Positions 1-8,982 of a stretch of DNA of 64,000 nucleotides are shown here, one piece after another (position 1 is the first letter of the stretch; each line of letters opens with the position of its first letter). The DNA is from Pseudomonas parafulva NBRC 16636 = DSM 17004. Its GTDB lineage: Bacteria > Pseudomonadota > Gammaproteobacteria > Pseudomonadales > Pseudomonadaceae. The position numbers were made by a program, and so were the translations under genes. The stretch spans positions 16,018 to 80,017 of the forward strand of contig NZ_BBIU01000036.1 in the NCBI RefSeq assembly GCF_000730645.1, in the 5' to 3' direction. Under the pieces are notes generated by a model. It did no database searches. It was not told the origin of the DNA and saw nothing but the letters and a program-made list of their open reading frames with translations.

Positions 1-2
1 AC

Positions 3-59
3 GCCAAGACCATCTCCACTGAAAGCACCATCATGCAGACCATCATCCAGATGAGCTGA
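3..59 (+). CDS. flgE: Flagellar hook protein FlgE, C-terminal end (partial)
   Basis: Only the last 18 codons and the TGA stop are inside the window. The visible tail ends in MQTIIQMS, the amphipathic C-terminal helix typical of FlgE, which packs with the N-terminal helix in the hook tube. The gene enters from the left edge. Its place directly upstream of flgF agrees with the usual flgBCDE-flgF order in pseudomonads. The identification rests on this short tail plus context. Confidence 0.8.
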   Translation, partial: AKTISTESTIMQTIIQMS

Positions 60-106
60 GTGAGGTAGCGCCGCCGGGTGACCGGCGGCGGTTGGAGGGG
101 TATGTA

Positions 107-304
107 ATGAACAAGGCATGGGCGCTGGCCCTGCTCACGGCCCTGGGGGTTGGCTTGGCCCTATCGGCCTATGCGGCACCCAGGCCTTTCTATCTTTGGC
201 AGAGCGTGGCCACCGGCCGCTATTTCTGCACCGAGAACAATCCGGGCCCAGGCTGGATGAAGTTTTCGGGGCCTTACAACAACGCGGCCTGCCGCGATCA
301 GTGA
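107..304 (+). CDS. Small secreted protein of unknown function (65 aa)
   Basis: This 65-residue protein has an N-terminal hydrophobic stretch ending in SAYA-AP, which reads as a Sec signal peptide cleaved near residue 23. The mature part is about 40 residues, aromatic-rich (FYLWQ, YFC, WMKF) and has two cysteines that could pair in the periplasm. The ATG at 107 is chosen because GGAGGGG lies 7 bases upstream; an in-frame TTG at 92 would overlap that site. It sits alone between flgE and flgF, ahead of the flgF promoter, so it may be read through from flgBCDE. I do not recognise a family. Confidence 0.6.
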   Translation: MNKAWALALLTALGVGLALSAYAAPRPFYLWQSVATGRYFCTENNPGPGWMKFSGPYNNAACRDQ

Positions 305-395
305 TGCAACCTGCCTTCTGCAGCCCGACGACAACAAACTGACACTGCTAAGCCCTGAACGGGCTGTAGCGCCCGATTCTAAAGGCTTGCAAAGC

Positions 396-411
396 TGGTT
401 CGATTTTTGCT
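396..411 (+). promoter_or_regulatory. Sigma-54 (RpoN) promoter of flgF operon
   Basis: TGGTTCG-N4-TTGCT fits the RpoN consensus TGGCACG-N4-TTGCW, with GG at 397-398 and GC at 409-410 separated by exactly 10 bases. It lies about 50 bp upstream of flgF. In Pseudomonas the FleQ-RpoN tier drives rod, ring and hook operons, so this is the likely promoter for flgFGHIJKL. Confidence 0.75.
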
Positions 412-459
412 TTACCCTGCCCAGGTGACAGCGCGGCAGTGGCGCGCGGAGGAAATGCT

Positions 460-1200
460 GTGGACAAACTGCTTTATGTGGCCATGACCGGTGCCAGCCA
501 GAATGCCCTGGCGCAAAAGGCTCATGCCAACAACCTGGCGAACGTATCCACCAACGGTTTTCAACGGGACCTGGAACAGGCCCGCTCGATGCCGGTGTTT
601 GGTGACAGCTTTCCGGCGCGTGCTTTTGCCATGACCGAGCGCCCGGCAACCGACTTCAGCGAAGGGCCGATGGTTGAAACCGGCCGTGACCTGGATGTGG
701 CGGTTACCGGCAAAGGGTTTATCGCCGTGCAGGCCCCTGACGGCAGCGAAGCGTACGTGCGCACCGGTAGCCTGAACATCGACGCCCTGGGCGTGCTGCG
801 TGCCGGCAACGGCATGCCGGTGATCGGCAATGGCGGCCCCATTGCCATCCCGCCCGAGCAGAAGGTGGAAGTGGGGGAAGACGGCACCATCAGTATCCGA
901 TCCATGGGTGAAGGCCCACGGGTGATGGCTGAAGTGGACCGCATCAAGCTGGTCAACCCGGACACCAAAGGCATGACCAAAGGGCTGGACGGCTTGATCC
1001 ATACCGCTTCCGGGCGGCCCGCCGATGCCGACGTCAATGTGCGGGTGGTGTCGGGTTTTCTGGAAGGCAGCAACGTCAACGCCGTCGAGGAAATGACCTC
1101 GGTGCTGGCGTTATCCAGGCAGTTCGAACTGCACGTCAAGATGATGAACACGGCCAAGGAAGGCGACGAAGCCATGGCTCGGGTTTTGCAAATCGGCTAA
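460..1200 (+). CDS. flgF: Flagellar proximal rod protein FlgF
   Basis: The 246-residue protein opens with DKLLYVAMTGASQNALAQ and contains the rod-family signature NNLANVSTNGF, then ends in the C-terminal helix expected of flagellar axial proteins (MTSVLALSRQFELH). FlgF is part of the proximal rod that crosses the periplasm. The start is taken as GTG at 460 because GGAGGAA sits 5 bases upstream; a longer ATG start at 439 lacks a good ribosome site and adds residues not seen in the family. It is the first gene of the flgFGHIJKL operon. Confidence 0.95.
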   Translation: MDKLLYVAMTGASQNALAQKAHANNLANVSTNGFQRDLEQARSMPVFGDSFPARAFAMTERPATDFSEGPMVETGRDLDVAVTGKGFIAVQAPDGSEAYVRTGSLNIDALGVLRAGNGMPVIGNGGPIAIPPEQKVEVGEDGTISIRSMGEGPRVMAEVDRIKLVNPDTKGMTKGLDGLIHTASGRPADADVNVRVVSGFLEGSNVNAVEEMTSVLALSRQFELHVKMMNTAKEGDEAMARVLQIG

Positions 1201-1247
1201 TCACATTTGAACGGGTGCCGTAAAACAGGCGCGCGAGGAGAACACAC

Positions 1248-2033
1248 ATGCTTCCAGCCCTTTGGGTCGCCAAGACGGGTTTGTCCGCCCAGGACACCAA
1301 CCTGACGGTCATTTCCAACAACCTGGCCAACGTGTCCACCACCGGCTTCAAGCGTGACCGTGCCGAGTTCCAGGACCTGCTGTACCAGATCCGTCGCCAG
1401 CCTGGCGCCCAGTCGACCCAGGACAGCGAACTGCCTTCCGGCCTGCAGGTGGGTACGGGCGTGCGCATCGTCGGCACCCAGAAGAGCTTCGTGGCCGGCA
1501 GCCTGCAGACCACCGAGAACCCCTTGGACATGGCGGTCAACGGCCGTGGCTTCTTCCAGATCCTGCAACCTGACGGCACCGTTTCGTACACCCGTGACGG
1601 CACCTTCCACCTGAACTCCGATGGCCAGATCGTCACCGCCAACGGTTACGCGCTGGAGCCTGCGGTGGTGGTGCCCAACGACGCACAGACCTTCACCGTG
1701 GGCCAGGACGGCACCGTGTCGATCACCACTGCCGGCAACCCGGCTGCACAGGTGATCGGCAACATCCAGACCGCCGACTTCATCAACCCGGCCGGCCTGC
1801 AGGCCATCGGCGGCAACCTGTTCCTGGAAACCGCGGCCAGTGGCGCGCCCCAGGTGGGTACCCCGGGCCTGAACGGCTTCGGTACCACCCTGCAGCAAAC
1901 CCTGGAGAACTCTAACGTCAGCACCGTGGAAGAACTGGTCAACATGATCACCACCCAGCGTGCCTACGAGATGAACTCCAAGGTGATCTCCACCGCCGAC
2001 TCCATGCTGCAGTTCGTGACCCAGCAGCTGTAA
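1248..2033 (+). CDS. flgG: Flagellar distal rod protein FlgG
   Basis: A 261-residue axial protein with the conserved start LWVAKTGLSAQDTNLTVISNNLANVSTTGFKRDRAEF and the C-terminal helix AYEMNSKVISTADSML. FlgG forms the distal rod that carries the hook. The length equals the usual 260-262 residues. It follows flgF by 47 bp, with GAGGAG upstream of the ATG. Central residues (PDGTVSYTRDGTF) are also typical of the rod/hook fold. Confidence 0.97.
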   Translation: MLPALWVAKTGLSAQDTNLTVISNNLANVSTTGFKRDRAEFQDLLYQIRRQPGAQSTQDSELPSGLQVGTGVRIVGTQKSFVAGSLQTTENPLDMAVNGRGFFQILQPDGTVSYTRDGTFHLNSDGQIVTANGYALEPAVVVPNDAQTFTVGQDGTVSITTAGNPAAQVIGNIQTADFINPAGLQAIGGNLFLETAASGAPQVGTPGLNGFGTTLQQTLENSNVSTVEELVNMITTQRAYEMNSKVISTADSMLQFVTQQL

Positions 2034-2069
2034 CCCTTGCAACCCCGTTGCACCCGTGAGGTAAGCATC

Positions 2070-2765
2070 ATGAATCGTCTGTTGTCCGTTTTCGCCCTGG
2101 GCGGGGCGGTGTTGCTGGCAGGTTGTGTCGCCCCGGTGGCCAAGCCCAACGACCCGTACTATGCGCCGGTACTGCCGCGCACCCCATTGCCGGCAGCGGC
2201 CAACAACGGCTCGATCTACCAGGCCGGGTTCGAACAGAACCTGTATGGCGACCGCAAGGCCTTCCGCGTGGGTGACATCATCACCATCACGCTGAATGAA
2301 CGCACCTCGGCCAGCAAGAACGCCGGCTCGCAGATCCAGAAGAACAGCAAGGCCAACCTGGGCCTTACGTCGCTGTTCGGCGGCAAGCCCAATACCAACA
2401 ACCCGTTCGGCGGTGGCGACCTGTCGCTGGACGCCGGCTACAGTGGCGACCGCACCACCAAGGGCGACAGCAAGGCCACCCAAGGCAACACCCTGACCGG
2501 TTCGGTGACCGTCACCGTGGCCGAGGTGCTGCCCAACGGCATCATCGCCGTGCGCGGCGAGAAGTGGCTGACGCTCAATACCGGTGAAGAACTGGTGCGC
2601 ATTGCCGGCCTGATCCGGGCGGATGACATCGCCACCGACAACACCGTACCGTCCACCCGGGTAGCCGATGCGCGCATCACCTATTCCGGTACCGGCTCGT
2701 TTGCCGACGCCAGTCAGCCCGGCTGGCTGGACCGCTTCTTCATGAGCCCGCTTTGGCCCTTCTGA
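2070..2765 (+). CDS. flgH: Flagellar L-ring lipoprotein FlgH
   Basis: The 231-residue precursor has a lipoprotein signal peptide with lipobox LAGC (Cys19), so it is anchored in the outer membrane, where FlgH forms the L ring around the rod. Family segments include GSIYQ near residue 55, VGDIITITLNE and the C-terminal DASQPGWLDRFFMSPLWPF. The ATG at 2070 is preceded by GAGGTAA. An upstream in-frame ATG at 2037 would bury the signal peptide, so it is rejected. Confidence 0.96.
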   Translation: MNRLLSVFALGGAVLLAGCVAPVAKPNDPYYAPVLPRTPLPAAANNGSIYQAGFEQNLYGDRKAFRVGDIITITLNERTSASKNAGSQIQKNSKANLGLTSLFGGKPNTNNPFGGGDLSLDAGYSGDRTTKGDSKATQGNTLTGSVTVTVAEVLPNGIIAVRGEKWLTLNTGEELVRIAGLIRADDIATDNTVPSTRVADARITYSGTGSFADASQPGWLDRFFMSPLWPF

Positions 2766-2776
2766 GTACACACACC

Positions 2777-3886
2777 ATGCTCAACCTGAGGCAGCTGATT
2801 GCCGCAACCTTGCTCCTGTCCTGCGCCTTTGCCGCGCAGGCCGAGCGCTTGAAGGACATCGCCAGTATTTCCGGCGTGCGCTCCAACCAGCTGATCGGTT
2901 ACGGCCTGGTGGTGGGGCTCAACGGCACGGGTGACCAGACCACCCAGACGCCGTTCACCCTGCAAACCTTCAACAACATGCTGTCGCAGTTCGGTATCAA
3001 GGTGCCGGCCGGGTCTGGCAACGTGCAGTTGAAGAACGTGGCGGCGGTGTCGGTGCACGCTGACCTGCCGGCGTTCGCCAAGCCGGGCCAGGTGGTGGAC
3101 ATCACGGTGTCGTCGATCGGTAACTCCAAGAGCCTGCGCGGCGGCAGCCTGCTGATGACGCCGCTCAAGGGTATCGACGGCAACGTCTACGCCATCGCCC
3201 AGGGCAACCTGGTGGTGGGCGGTTTCGACGCCGAGGGCCGCGACGGGTCCAAGATCACTGTCAACGTACCGTCTGCTGGCCGTATTCCAGGCGGGGCCAG
3301 TGTCGAGCGTGCAGTGCCGAGCGGGTTCAACCAGGGCAACACCCTAACCCTGAACCTGAACCGCCCCGACTTCACCACCGCCAAGCACATCGTCGACAAG
3401 GTCAACGAACTGCTCGGCCCAGGTGTGGCCCAGGCGCTGGACGGTGGTTCGGTGCGGGTCAGCGCGCCCATGGACCCCAGCCAGCGGGTGGACTACCTGT
3501 CGATTCTGGAAAACCTCGAAATCGACCCCGGCCAGGCCGTGGCCAAGGTCATCATCAATTCGCGTACCGGTACCATCGTCATCGGCCAGAACGTCAAGGT
3601 GTCGCCTGCGGCGGTCACCCACGGCAGCCTGACCGTCACCATCACCGAAGACCCTATCGTCAGCCAGCCAGGGCCGCTGTCCAACGGCCAGACCGCCGTG
3701 GTGCCGCGCTCCCGGGTGAACGCCGAGCAGGAGGCCAAGCCGATGTTCAAGTTCGGCCCGGGTACCACGCTGGATGAAATTGTCCGGGCGGTGAACCAGG
3801 TGGGCGCAGCGCCCGGTGACCTGATGGCCATCCTTGAAGCCCTGAAACAGGCCGGCGCGTTGCAAGCCGACCTGATCGTGATCTGA
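2777..3886 (+). CDS. flgI: Flagellar P-ring protein FlgI
   Basis: A 369-residue periplasmic protein with a Sec signal peptide (hydrophobic core ATLLLSCAFA, cleavage after AQA). FlgI forms the P ring in the peptidoglycan layer. Recognisable blocks are ERLKDIASISGVRSNQL, GYGLVVGLNGTGDQT and the C-terminal MAILEALKQAGAL. It starts 11 bp after flgH and is followed by flgJ after 11 bp. Length matches the family (about 365-370). Confidence 0.97.
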   Translation: MLNLRQLIAATLLLSCAFAAQAERLKDIASISGVRSNQLIGYGLVVGLNGTGDQTTQTPFTLQTFNNMLSQFGIKVPAGSGNVQLKNVAAVSVHADLPAFAKPGQVVDITVSSIGNSKSLRGGSLLMTPLKGIDGNVYAIAQGNLVVGGFDAEGRDGSKITVNVPSAGRIPGGASVERAVPSGFNQGNTLTLNLNRPDFTTAKHIVDKVNELLGPGVAQALDGGSVRVSAPMDPSQRVDYLSILENLEIDPGQAVAKVIINSRTGTIVIGQNVKVSPAAVTHGSLTVTITEDPIVSQPGPLSNGQTAVVPRSRVNAEQEAKPMFKFGPGTTLDEIVRAVNQVGAAPGDLMAILEALKQAGALQADLIVI

Positions 3887-3897
3887 GGACGCCACTG

Positions 3898-5067
3898 ATG
3901 AACAGCAAGAGCCTGGTGTCTGGCAGTGGCGACAGTGGTGCCTTCACCGACCTCAACCGCCTCAACGCCCTCAAGCACGGGGACCGCGACAGCGCCGCCA
4001 ACGTGCGCAAGGTGGCCCAGGAATTCGAATCGCTGTTCATCAGCGAAATGCTCAAGGCTTCGCGCAAGGCCAGCGATGTGCTGGCCGACGACAACCCGAT
4101 GAACACCGAGACGGTGAAACAGTACCGCGACATGTACGACCAGCAGTTGGCCGTGAGCATGTCCCGCGAGGGCGGTGGCATCGGCCTGCAGGATGTGCTG
4201 GTGCGCCAGTTGACCAAGAGCCGTGGCACCTCTGCCAACACCAGCCCGTTCCCGCGTGGCGAAAGCGGCGGCCCGGCGTTGTGGGGCAACAAGGTGGCAG
4301 CGCCGGTGCACGGCAATGATGCCGTTGGCACCCGCAACGATGTGGCCGCGCTGAATGCGCGGCGCCTGGCGTTGCCGAGCAGGCTCACCGACCGCCTGCT
4401 GGCAGGCATCGTGCCGTCTGCTACCGCAAGCGACGCCGCTACTGTCAACACCGCCGCCGTGCCTGCCCGTGATGGCCAGCAGCCGGCCAGGGCCTTTGCG
4501 GTGCCGGATAACGGCTTGCGCATCGTCGGCCGTGCAGTTGCCCAGCCGCCGCTGGCCCCCAACAAGGCGTTCAGCGACAGCGACACGTTCATCGCCACCA
4601 TGCTGCCCATGGCCGAACAGGCGGCCAAGCGCATCGGTATCGACCCGCGCTACCTGGTGGCCCAGGCAGCGCTGGAAACCGGTTGGGGCAAATCGGTGAT
4701 GCGCAACAGCGACGGCAGCAGCAGCCACAACCTGTTCGGCATCAAGGCCACCGGTAATTGGCAGGGTGAGCAGGCGAGGGCGATCACCAGCGAGTTCCGC
4801 GACGGGCAGTTCGTCAAGGAAACGGCCGCCTTCCGCAGCTACGACTCCTACCAGGACAGCTTCCACGACCTGGTCACCTTGTTGCAGAGCAATTCACGCT
4901 ATCAAGATGCACTCAACTCGGCCGATAACCCCGAACAGTTTGCACGCGAGCTGCAAAAAGCAGGTTATGCGACCGACCCGGGCTATGCGAAGAAGATCAT
5001 CAGCATTGCCCAGCAGATGCAGAACACCCCGCAATACGCCATGGCTGGCAGACCCACGAATCTTTAA
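3898..5067 (+). CDS. flgJ: Rod assembly protein / peptidoglycan hydrolase FlgJ
   Basis: The 389-residue protein has two parts. Residues about 30-105 are the rod-capping domain (AQEFESLFISEMLKASRKAS). Residues about 225-385 are a glucosaminidase/muramidase domain with the catalytic ALETGWGKS block, Glu260 being the probable acid. An Ala/Pro-rich linker joins them. FlgJ caps the growing rod and opens the peptidoglycan. The dual-domain form is standard in gamma- and beta-proteobacteria. Confidence 0.96.
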   Translation: MNSKSLVSGSGDSGAFTDLNRLNALKHGDRDSAANVRKVAQEFESLFISEMLKASRKASDVLADDNPMNTETVKQYRDMYDQQLAVSMSREGGGIGLQDVLVRQLTKSRGTSANTSPFPRGESGGPALWGNKVAAPVHGNDAVGTRNDVAALNARRLALPSRLTDRLLAGIVPSATASDAATVNTAAVPARDGQQPARAFAVPDNGLRIVGRAVAQPPLAPNKAFSDSDTFIATMLPMAEQAAKRIGIDPRYLVAQAALETGWGKSVMRNSDGSSSHNLFGIKATGNWQGEQARAITSEFRDGQFVKETAAFRSYDSYQDSFHDLVTLLQSNSRYQDALNSADNPEQFARELQKAGYATDPGYAKKIISIAQQMQNTPQYAMAGRPTNL

Positions 5068-5079
5068 AAGGACTAAATC

Positions 5080-7122
5080 ATGTCGAGCCTGATTTCCATC
5101 GGCCTGAGTGGCCTGAGTGCCAGCCAGGCGGCCTTGTCGGTAACCAGTAACAACATCGCCAACGCTGCCACCAGCGGCTATTCGCGCCAGCAGGCGATGC
5201 AGCAGGCGGGCCCGTCGCAGTACATCGGTGCGGGGTTTCTGGGCAGTGGCACCACACTGGCCGACGTGCGCCGGGTGTACAGTGCCTACCTGGACAACCA
5301 GCTGCAGACCGCCACGTCGCTGCAGGCCGATTCGGCTGCCTTCCAGGACCAGATCACCAGCGTCGACAAACTGCTGGCCGACCGCGACACCGGCATCAGC
5401 TCGGTGCTCACCGCGTTTTTCTCGGCCTTGCAGACAGCATCCGCCAAGCCAGGTGACGTCGCTTCGCGGCAATTGCTGCTGACCCAGGCGCAAACCCTGA
5501 GCAACCGCTTCAACGCCGTCAGCACCCAGCTGACCCAGCAGAACGAAGTGATCAACTCACAGCTCGATACGCTGGCCGGGCAGGTCAACAAGCTCACCAC
5601 CAGCATCGCCGAGTACAACAAGCAGATCGTCGCGGCCACGGCCACTGGCAGTACCCCCAACAACCTGCTCGATGCCCGCAGCGAAGCGGTGCGCCAGTTG
5701 AATGGGCTGGTGGGCGTGACCGTGCAGGAGCGCGAAGGTAACTACGATGTCATTCTGGGCAGCGGCCAGTCGCTGGTCACCGGCGGCAAGGCCAACCCCC
5801 TGTCGGTACAGCCGGGGGTGGCGGACAAGAGCCAGGCCACCCTGCGCATCAACTATGAGTCGTTCAGCTCGGACGTGACCTCGGTCGCCACCGGCGGCAC
5901 CATTGGCGGCCTGCTGCGCTACCGTCAGGATGTGCTGACCCCGTCCATGAACGAGCTGGGCCGCGTTGCCCTGGTGGTCACTGACAGCATCAACAGCCAG
6001 CTGGGCCAGGGCCTGGATGCCAACGGTCAGTTTGGCAGCTCGCTGTTCACCAGCATCAACAGCGCCTCTGCCATCGCCCAGCGTAGCCTGGCGTCGTCCA
6101 ACAACAGCGCGGGCTCCGGCAACCTCGACGTGACCATCGCCAACAGTGGCGCGGTCAGTACCTATGACTACGAGGTCAAGTTCACCAGCGCCAACCAGTA
6201 CAGCGTGCGCCGTTCCGACGGCACCAGCATGGGTTCGTTCGACCTCAATGCCGACCCTGCGCCGGTGATCGACGGCTTCAGCCTCTCGCTCAAAGGCGGG
6301 GCGTTGGCGGCAGGCGACAGCTTCAAGGTGATCCCCACCCGGTCGGCGGCAGGTGCCATCAATACGGTGCTCACCGATGCCAACAAGCTGGCCTTCGCCG
6401 GCCCGGTCAGTGCCACCACCGGCAGTGGCAACAGCGGTACCGGCACCATCACTCAGCCTACGCTGGGCCAGCCCCTGAATATTTATGGCGGCGCCGACAA
6501 TGCCCTTGTGCAGCAGGCGATTCGCGACTCCATGCCGGTACGGGTGGTGATGGACACCGCCAGCGGTGGCTCCCAGGGTTACAAGGTGTTCGATGCCAAG
6601 GGCACGCAAATCGGTACCGGCACCGTGGTGCCGGGGCAGGACAACAAGCTCTCCATCTCGGTGCCCATGCGCGACGGGGCTGGCAACCCGATTGTCGATG
6701 GCAGCGGCAACCCGCGCACCTTCGCGCTGGAAACCACCGTTGGCGGCAGCCCGGCAGCCAACGACAGCTTTACCCTGTCGTTCAATGCCGATGGCAAGGC
6801 GGACAACCGCAACGCCACGGCTCTGCTGGGCTTGCAGACCAAGTCTACGGTCAATACCGGGTCCGGCGGTGGCACCAGCTTCACCTCGGCCTATGCGTCG
6901 TTGGTCGAGCGGGTAGGGGCCAAAGCCAGCCAGGCCACCATCGATACCACCGCCACCCAGGCGGTGCTCAAGTCGGCCAGCGAAAGCCGCAGTGCGGTGT
7001 CTGGGGTGAACCTGGACGACGAGGCGGCCAGCCTGGTCAAGTTCCAGCACTACTACACCGCGTCGTCGCAGATCATCAAGGCGGCGCAAGAAACCTTCAG
7101 CACCCTGATCAACGCCTTGTAA
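5080..7122 (+). CDS. flgK: Flagellar hook-associated protein 1, FlgK
   Basis: A 680-residue hook-filament junction protein. The N terminus (SLISIGLSGLSASQAALSVTSNNIANAATSGYSRQ) and the C-terminal helix (VNLDDEAASLVKFQHYYTASSQIIKAAQETFSTLI) are the D0/D1 segments shared by axial proteins. Its middle (about residues 300-560) is the variable surface domain and contains paired DUF1533/Ig-like patterns. It starts 12 bp after flgJ with AAAGGA upstream. Confidence 0.96.
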   Translation: MSSLISIGLSGLSASQAALSVTSNNIANAATSGYSRQQAMQQAGPSQYIGAGFLGSGTTLADVRRVYSAYLDNQLQTATSLQADSAAFQDQITSVDKLLADRDTGISSVLTAFFSALQTASAKPGDVASRQLLLTQAQTLSNRFNAVSTQLTQQNEVINSQLDTLAGQVNKLTTSIAEYNKQIVAATATGSTPNNLLDARSEAVRQLNGLVGVTVQEREGNYDVILGSGQSLVTGGKANPLSVQPGVADKSQATLRINYESFSSDVTSVATGGTIGGLLRYRQDVLTPSMNELGRVALVVTDSINSQLGQGLDANGQFGSSLFTSINSASAIAQRSLASSNNSAGSGNLDVTIANSGAVSTYDYEVKFTSANQYSVRRSDGTSMGSFDLNADPAPVIDGFSLSLKGGALAAGDSFKVIPTRSAAGAINTVLTDANKLAFAGPVSATTGSGNSGTGTITQPTLGQPLNIYGGADNALVQQAIRDSMPVRVVMDTASGGSQGYKVFDAKGTQIGTGTVVPGQDNKLSISVPMRDGAGNPIVDGSGNPRTFALETTVGGSPAANDSFTLSFNADGKADNRNATALLGLQTKSTVNTGSGGGTSFTSAYASLVERVGAKASQATIDTTATQAVLKSASESRSAVSGVNLDDEAASLVKFQHYYTASSQIIKAAQETFSTLINAL

Positions 7123-7134
7123 GGAGTAGCGACC

Positions 7135-8697
7135 GTGCGTATTTCCACTGCTCAGTTCTATGAAGCCAGCGCCAGCAGCTATTCCAAGAACTTCTCGGAC
7201 ATGAACAAGACCAGCGCCCAGGTAACGTCGGGCGTGCGTATCCAGACCGCCGGCGATGACCCGGTGGGCGCGGCGCGGTTGCTGCTGCTGCAACAGCAGC
7301 AGTCGCTGCTGGACCAGTACAGCGGCAACATGAACACGGTAAGCAATGCGCTGCTGCAGGAAGAGAGCGTGCTTTCCACCATCAATGACGCGATGCAGCG
7401 GGCCAGCGAGCTGGCCATCCGTGCCGGCGGCGCGGGTGTGACAGACGCTGACCGGGTATCGATCAGCACCGAGCTGAAGGAAATCGAGGCCAATATCTTT
7501 GGCTTGCTCAACTCGCGCGATGCCAATGGCGACTACATGTTCGCCGGCTCCAAGAGCACTACACCGCCCTACGTGCGCAACTCCGATGGCACCTACAGCT
7601 ACCACGGTGACCAGACCCAGTTGAGCCTGCAGGTTTCCGACACCCTGAACCTGGCCACCAACGACAGCGGTGCCAGCGTGTTCGATGCAGCGAAGAACAA
7701 AAGCCGTACCCAGTCGACCTTGCTGGTGCCGGCCACCGATGATGGCGTGGTCGGCGTTTCGCCGGGTCTGTTGAAGTCGAGCAACAGCTACAACGACAGC
7801 TTCACTGCCGGGCAGCCGTACAAGCTCACGTTCACCAGCGCTACCCAGTATTCGATCACCGATGCCAATGGCAACGACATTACGGCCGAAACCCCCACCA
7901 ACGGTCATTTCGACAGCAAGACCGAGGGTGCCAACCGTATTGCCCTGCGCGGTGTCGAGTTCGAAATCACCGTCACGCTGGAGGAGGGCAAGGACGCCGA
8001 CGCGGCCGTGGCCGGGCGCGAGTTCTCATTGGCAGCGCGCCCGGACTCCTTCACCACGACCCGTGGGGCTGGCAACCCGTCCACGGCGCAAGTGACCAAT
8101 AGCGCTGTCACGGACCCCACTGCCTACCGCAGCACGTTCCCCAGCAACGGGGCGGTGATCAAGTTCACCGGGCCAGACACGTACGAGTTCTATGCGCAGC
8201 CCATGAAAGCTGACAGCAAGCCGGTGGCCACCGGTACCTTCACTGCGCCGCAGTTGACGGTGGCGGGGGTGACCTATGACGTGAACGGCGCGCCGCAGGC
8301 CGGCGACCAGTTCGCGGTCACGGCCAACACCCACCAGAACCAGAACGTGCTGGAAACCATCAGCCAGCTGCGTGCGGCGCTGGACACCCCCGTGACTGGC
8401 GCGGGCGTGGCCAACGGCCTGAAGGATGCGGTGGCCTCGGCCATTGCCAACCTGGCCAGTGCGCGTGAGCAGGTGGACATCACCCGGGGTTCGATCGGTG
8501 CGCGGGGCAGTTCGCTGGAAATCCAGCGGCAGGAAAACACCAGCCTGGGTCTGGCCAACAAGACCACCCAGGATGCGATCGGCAACACCGACATGTCTCA
8601 GGCTGCGATCACCCTGACCCTGCAGCAGGCCATGCTGGAGGCCTCCCAGCTGGCCTTCTCGCGCATTTCCCAGTTGAGTTTGTTCAACAAGCTCTGA
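7135..8697 (+). CDS. flgL: Flagellar hook-associated protein 3, FlgL
   Basis: This 520-residue protein starts with GTG at 7135, with AAGGAG 8 bases upstream. Its N terminus (MRISTAQFYEASASSYSKNFSDMN) and C terminus (LTLQQAMLEASQLAFSRISQLSLFNKL) are the flagellin-like D0/D1 helices of FlgL. It is longer than enteric FlgL (about 317 residues) because of a central insert of about 200 residues, common in pseudomonads. It joins FlgK to the filament and is the last gene of the operon. Confidence 0.95.
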   Translation: MRISTAQFYEASASSYSKNFSDMNKTSAQVTSGVRIQTAGDDPVGAARLLLLQQQQSLLDQYSGNMNTVSNALLQEESVLSTINDAMQRASELAIRAGGAGVTDADRVSISTELKEIEANIFGLLNSRDANGDYMFAGSKSTTPPYVRNSDGTYSYHGDQTQLSLQVSDTLNLATNDSGASVFDAAKNKSRTQSTLLVPATDDGVVGVSPGLLKSSNSYNDSFTAGQPYKLTFTSATQYSITDANGNDITAETPTNGHFDSKTEGANRIALRGVEFEITVTLEEGKDADAAVAGREFSLAARPDSFTTTRGAGNPSTAQVTNSAVTDPTAYRSTFPSNGAVIKFTGPDTYEFYAQPMKADSKPVATGTFTAPQLTVAGVTYDVNGAPQAGDQFAVTANTHQNQNVLETISQLRAALDTPVTGAGVANGLKDAVASAIANLASAREQVDITRGSIGARGSSLEIQRQENTSLGLANKTTQDAIGNTDMSQAAITLTLQQAMLEASQLAFSRISQLSLFNKL

Positions 8698-8982
8698 TCA
8701 CTCATGCAATGCGGGGCTGCTGCGCAGCCCATCGCGAGCTGCGCTCGCTCCTACGGGGGCGGGGCGGCGCACCTCTGTGCTGCGCCGCATTACCCGGCTT
8801 TCATTGCATTTCAATGTGACCAATGAGTCAAAACGGTCATCTTCCCTGTATTCTATGCAGCAGCATTTTGTTACCGGTGTGCAGGAAAGCGCTGCTTTCC
8901 TCCCCCAGCGGTGACGCCCCGGTATTTGGCGCCCTCAATTTATCGAGTGGTGGTCTTTGGCTGTTTTCATTGGGAAGCCAGA
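8698..8982 (+). other. Intergenic region flgL-KASIII
   Basis: No gene is supported here. It holds a REP half-site (8724-8754), a second GC-rich dyad just after it (GCGGCGCA ... TGCTGCGCCGC, about 8764-8788) and about 180 bases of plainer sequence before the next gene. The dyads may act as mRNA 3' ends for the flg operon. No clear sigma-54 or sigma-28 motif was found upstream of 8983. Confidence 0.6.
8724..8754 (+). repeat. REP repeat, copy 1
   Basis: A 31-base repeat centred on the palindrome TCGCGAGCTGCGCTCGC. Its exact reverse complement occurs at 9934-9964 on the other side of the KASIII gene. Related copies are at 10021, 34185, 34364, 54463 and 63908. This is the dispersed extragenic repeat style common in P. 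putida-group genomes. Confidence 0.85.

Noticed and set aside
5557..7908. Antisense open frame of 783 codons opposite flgK-flgL
   Set aside because: Same GC-driven shadow pattern; no ribosome site or protein-like composition.
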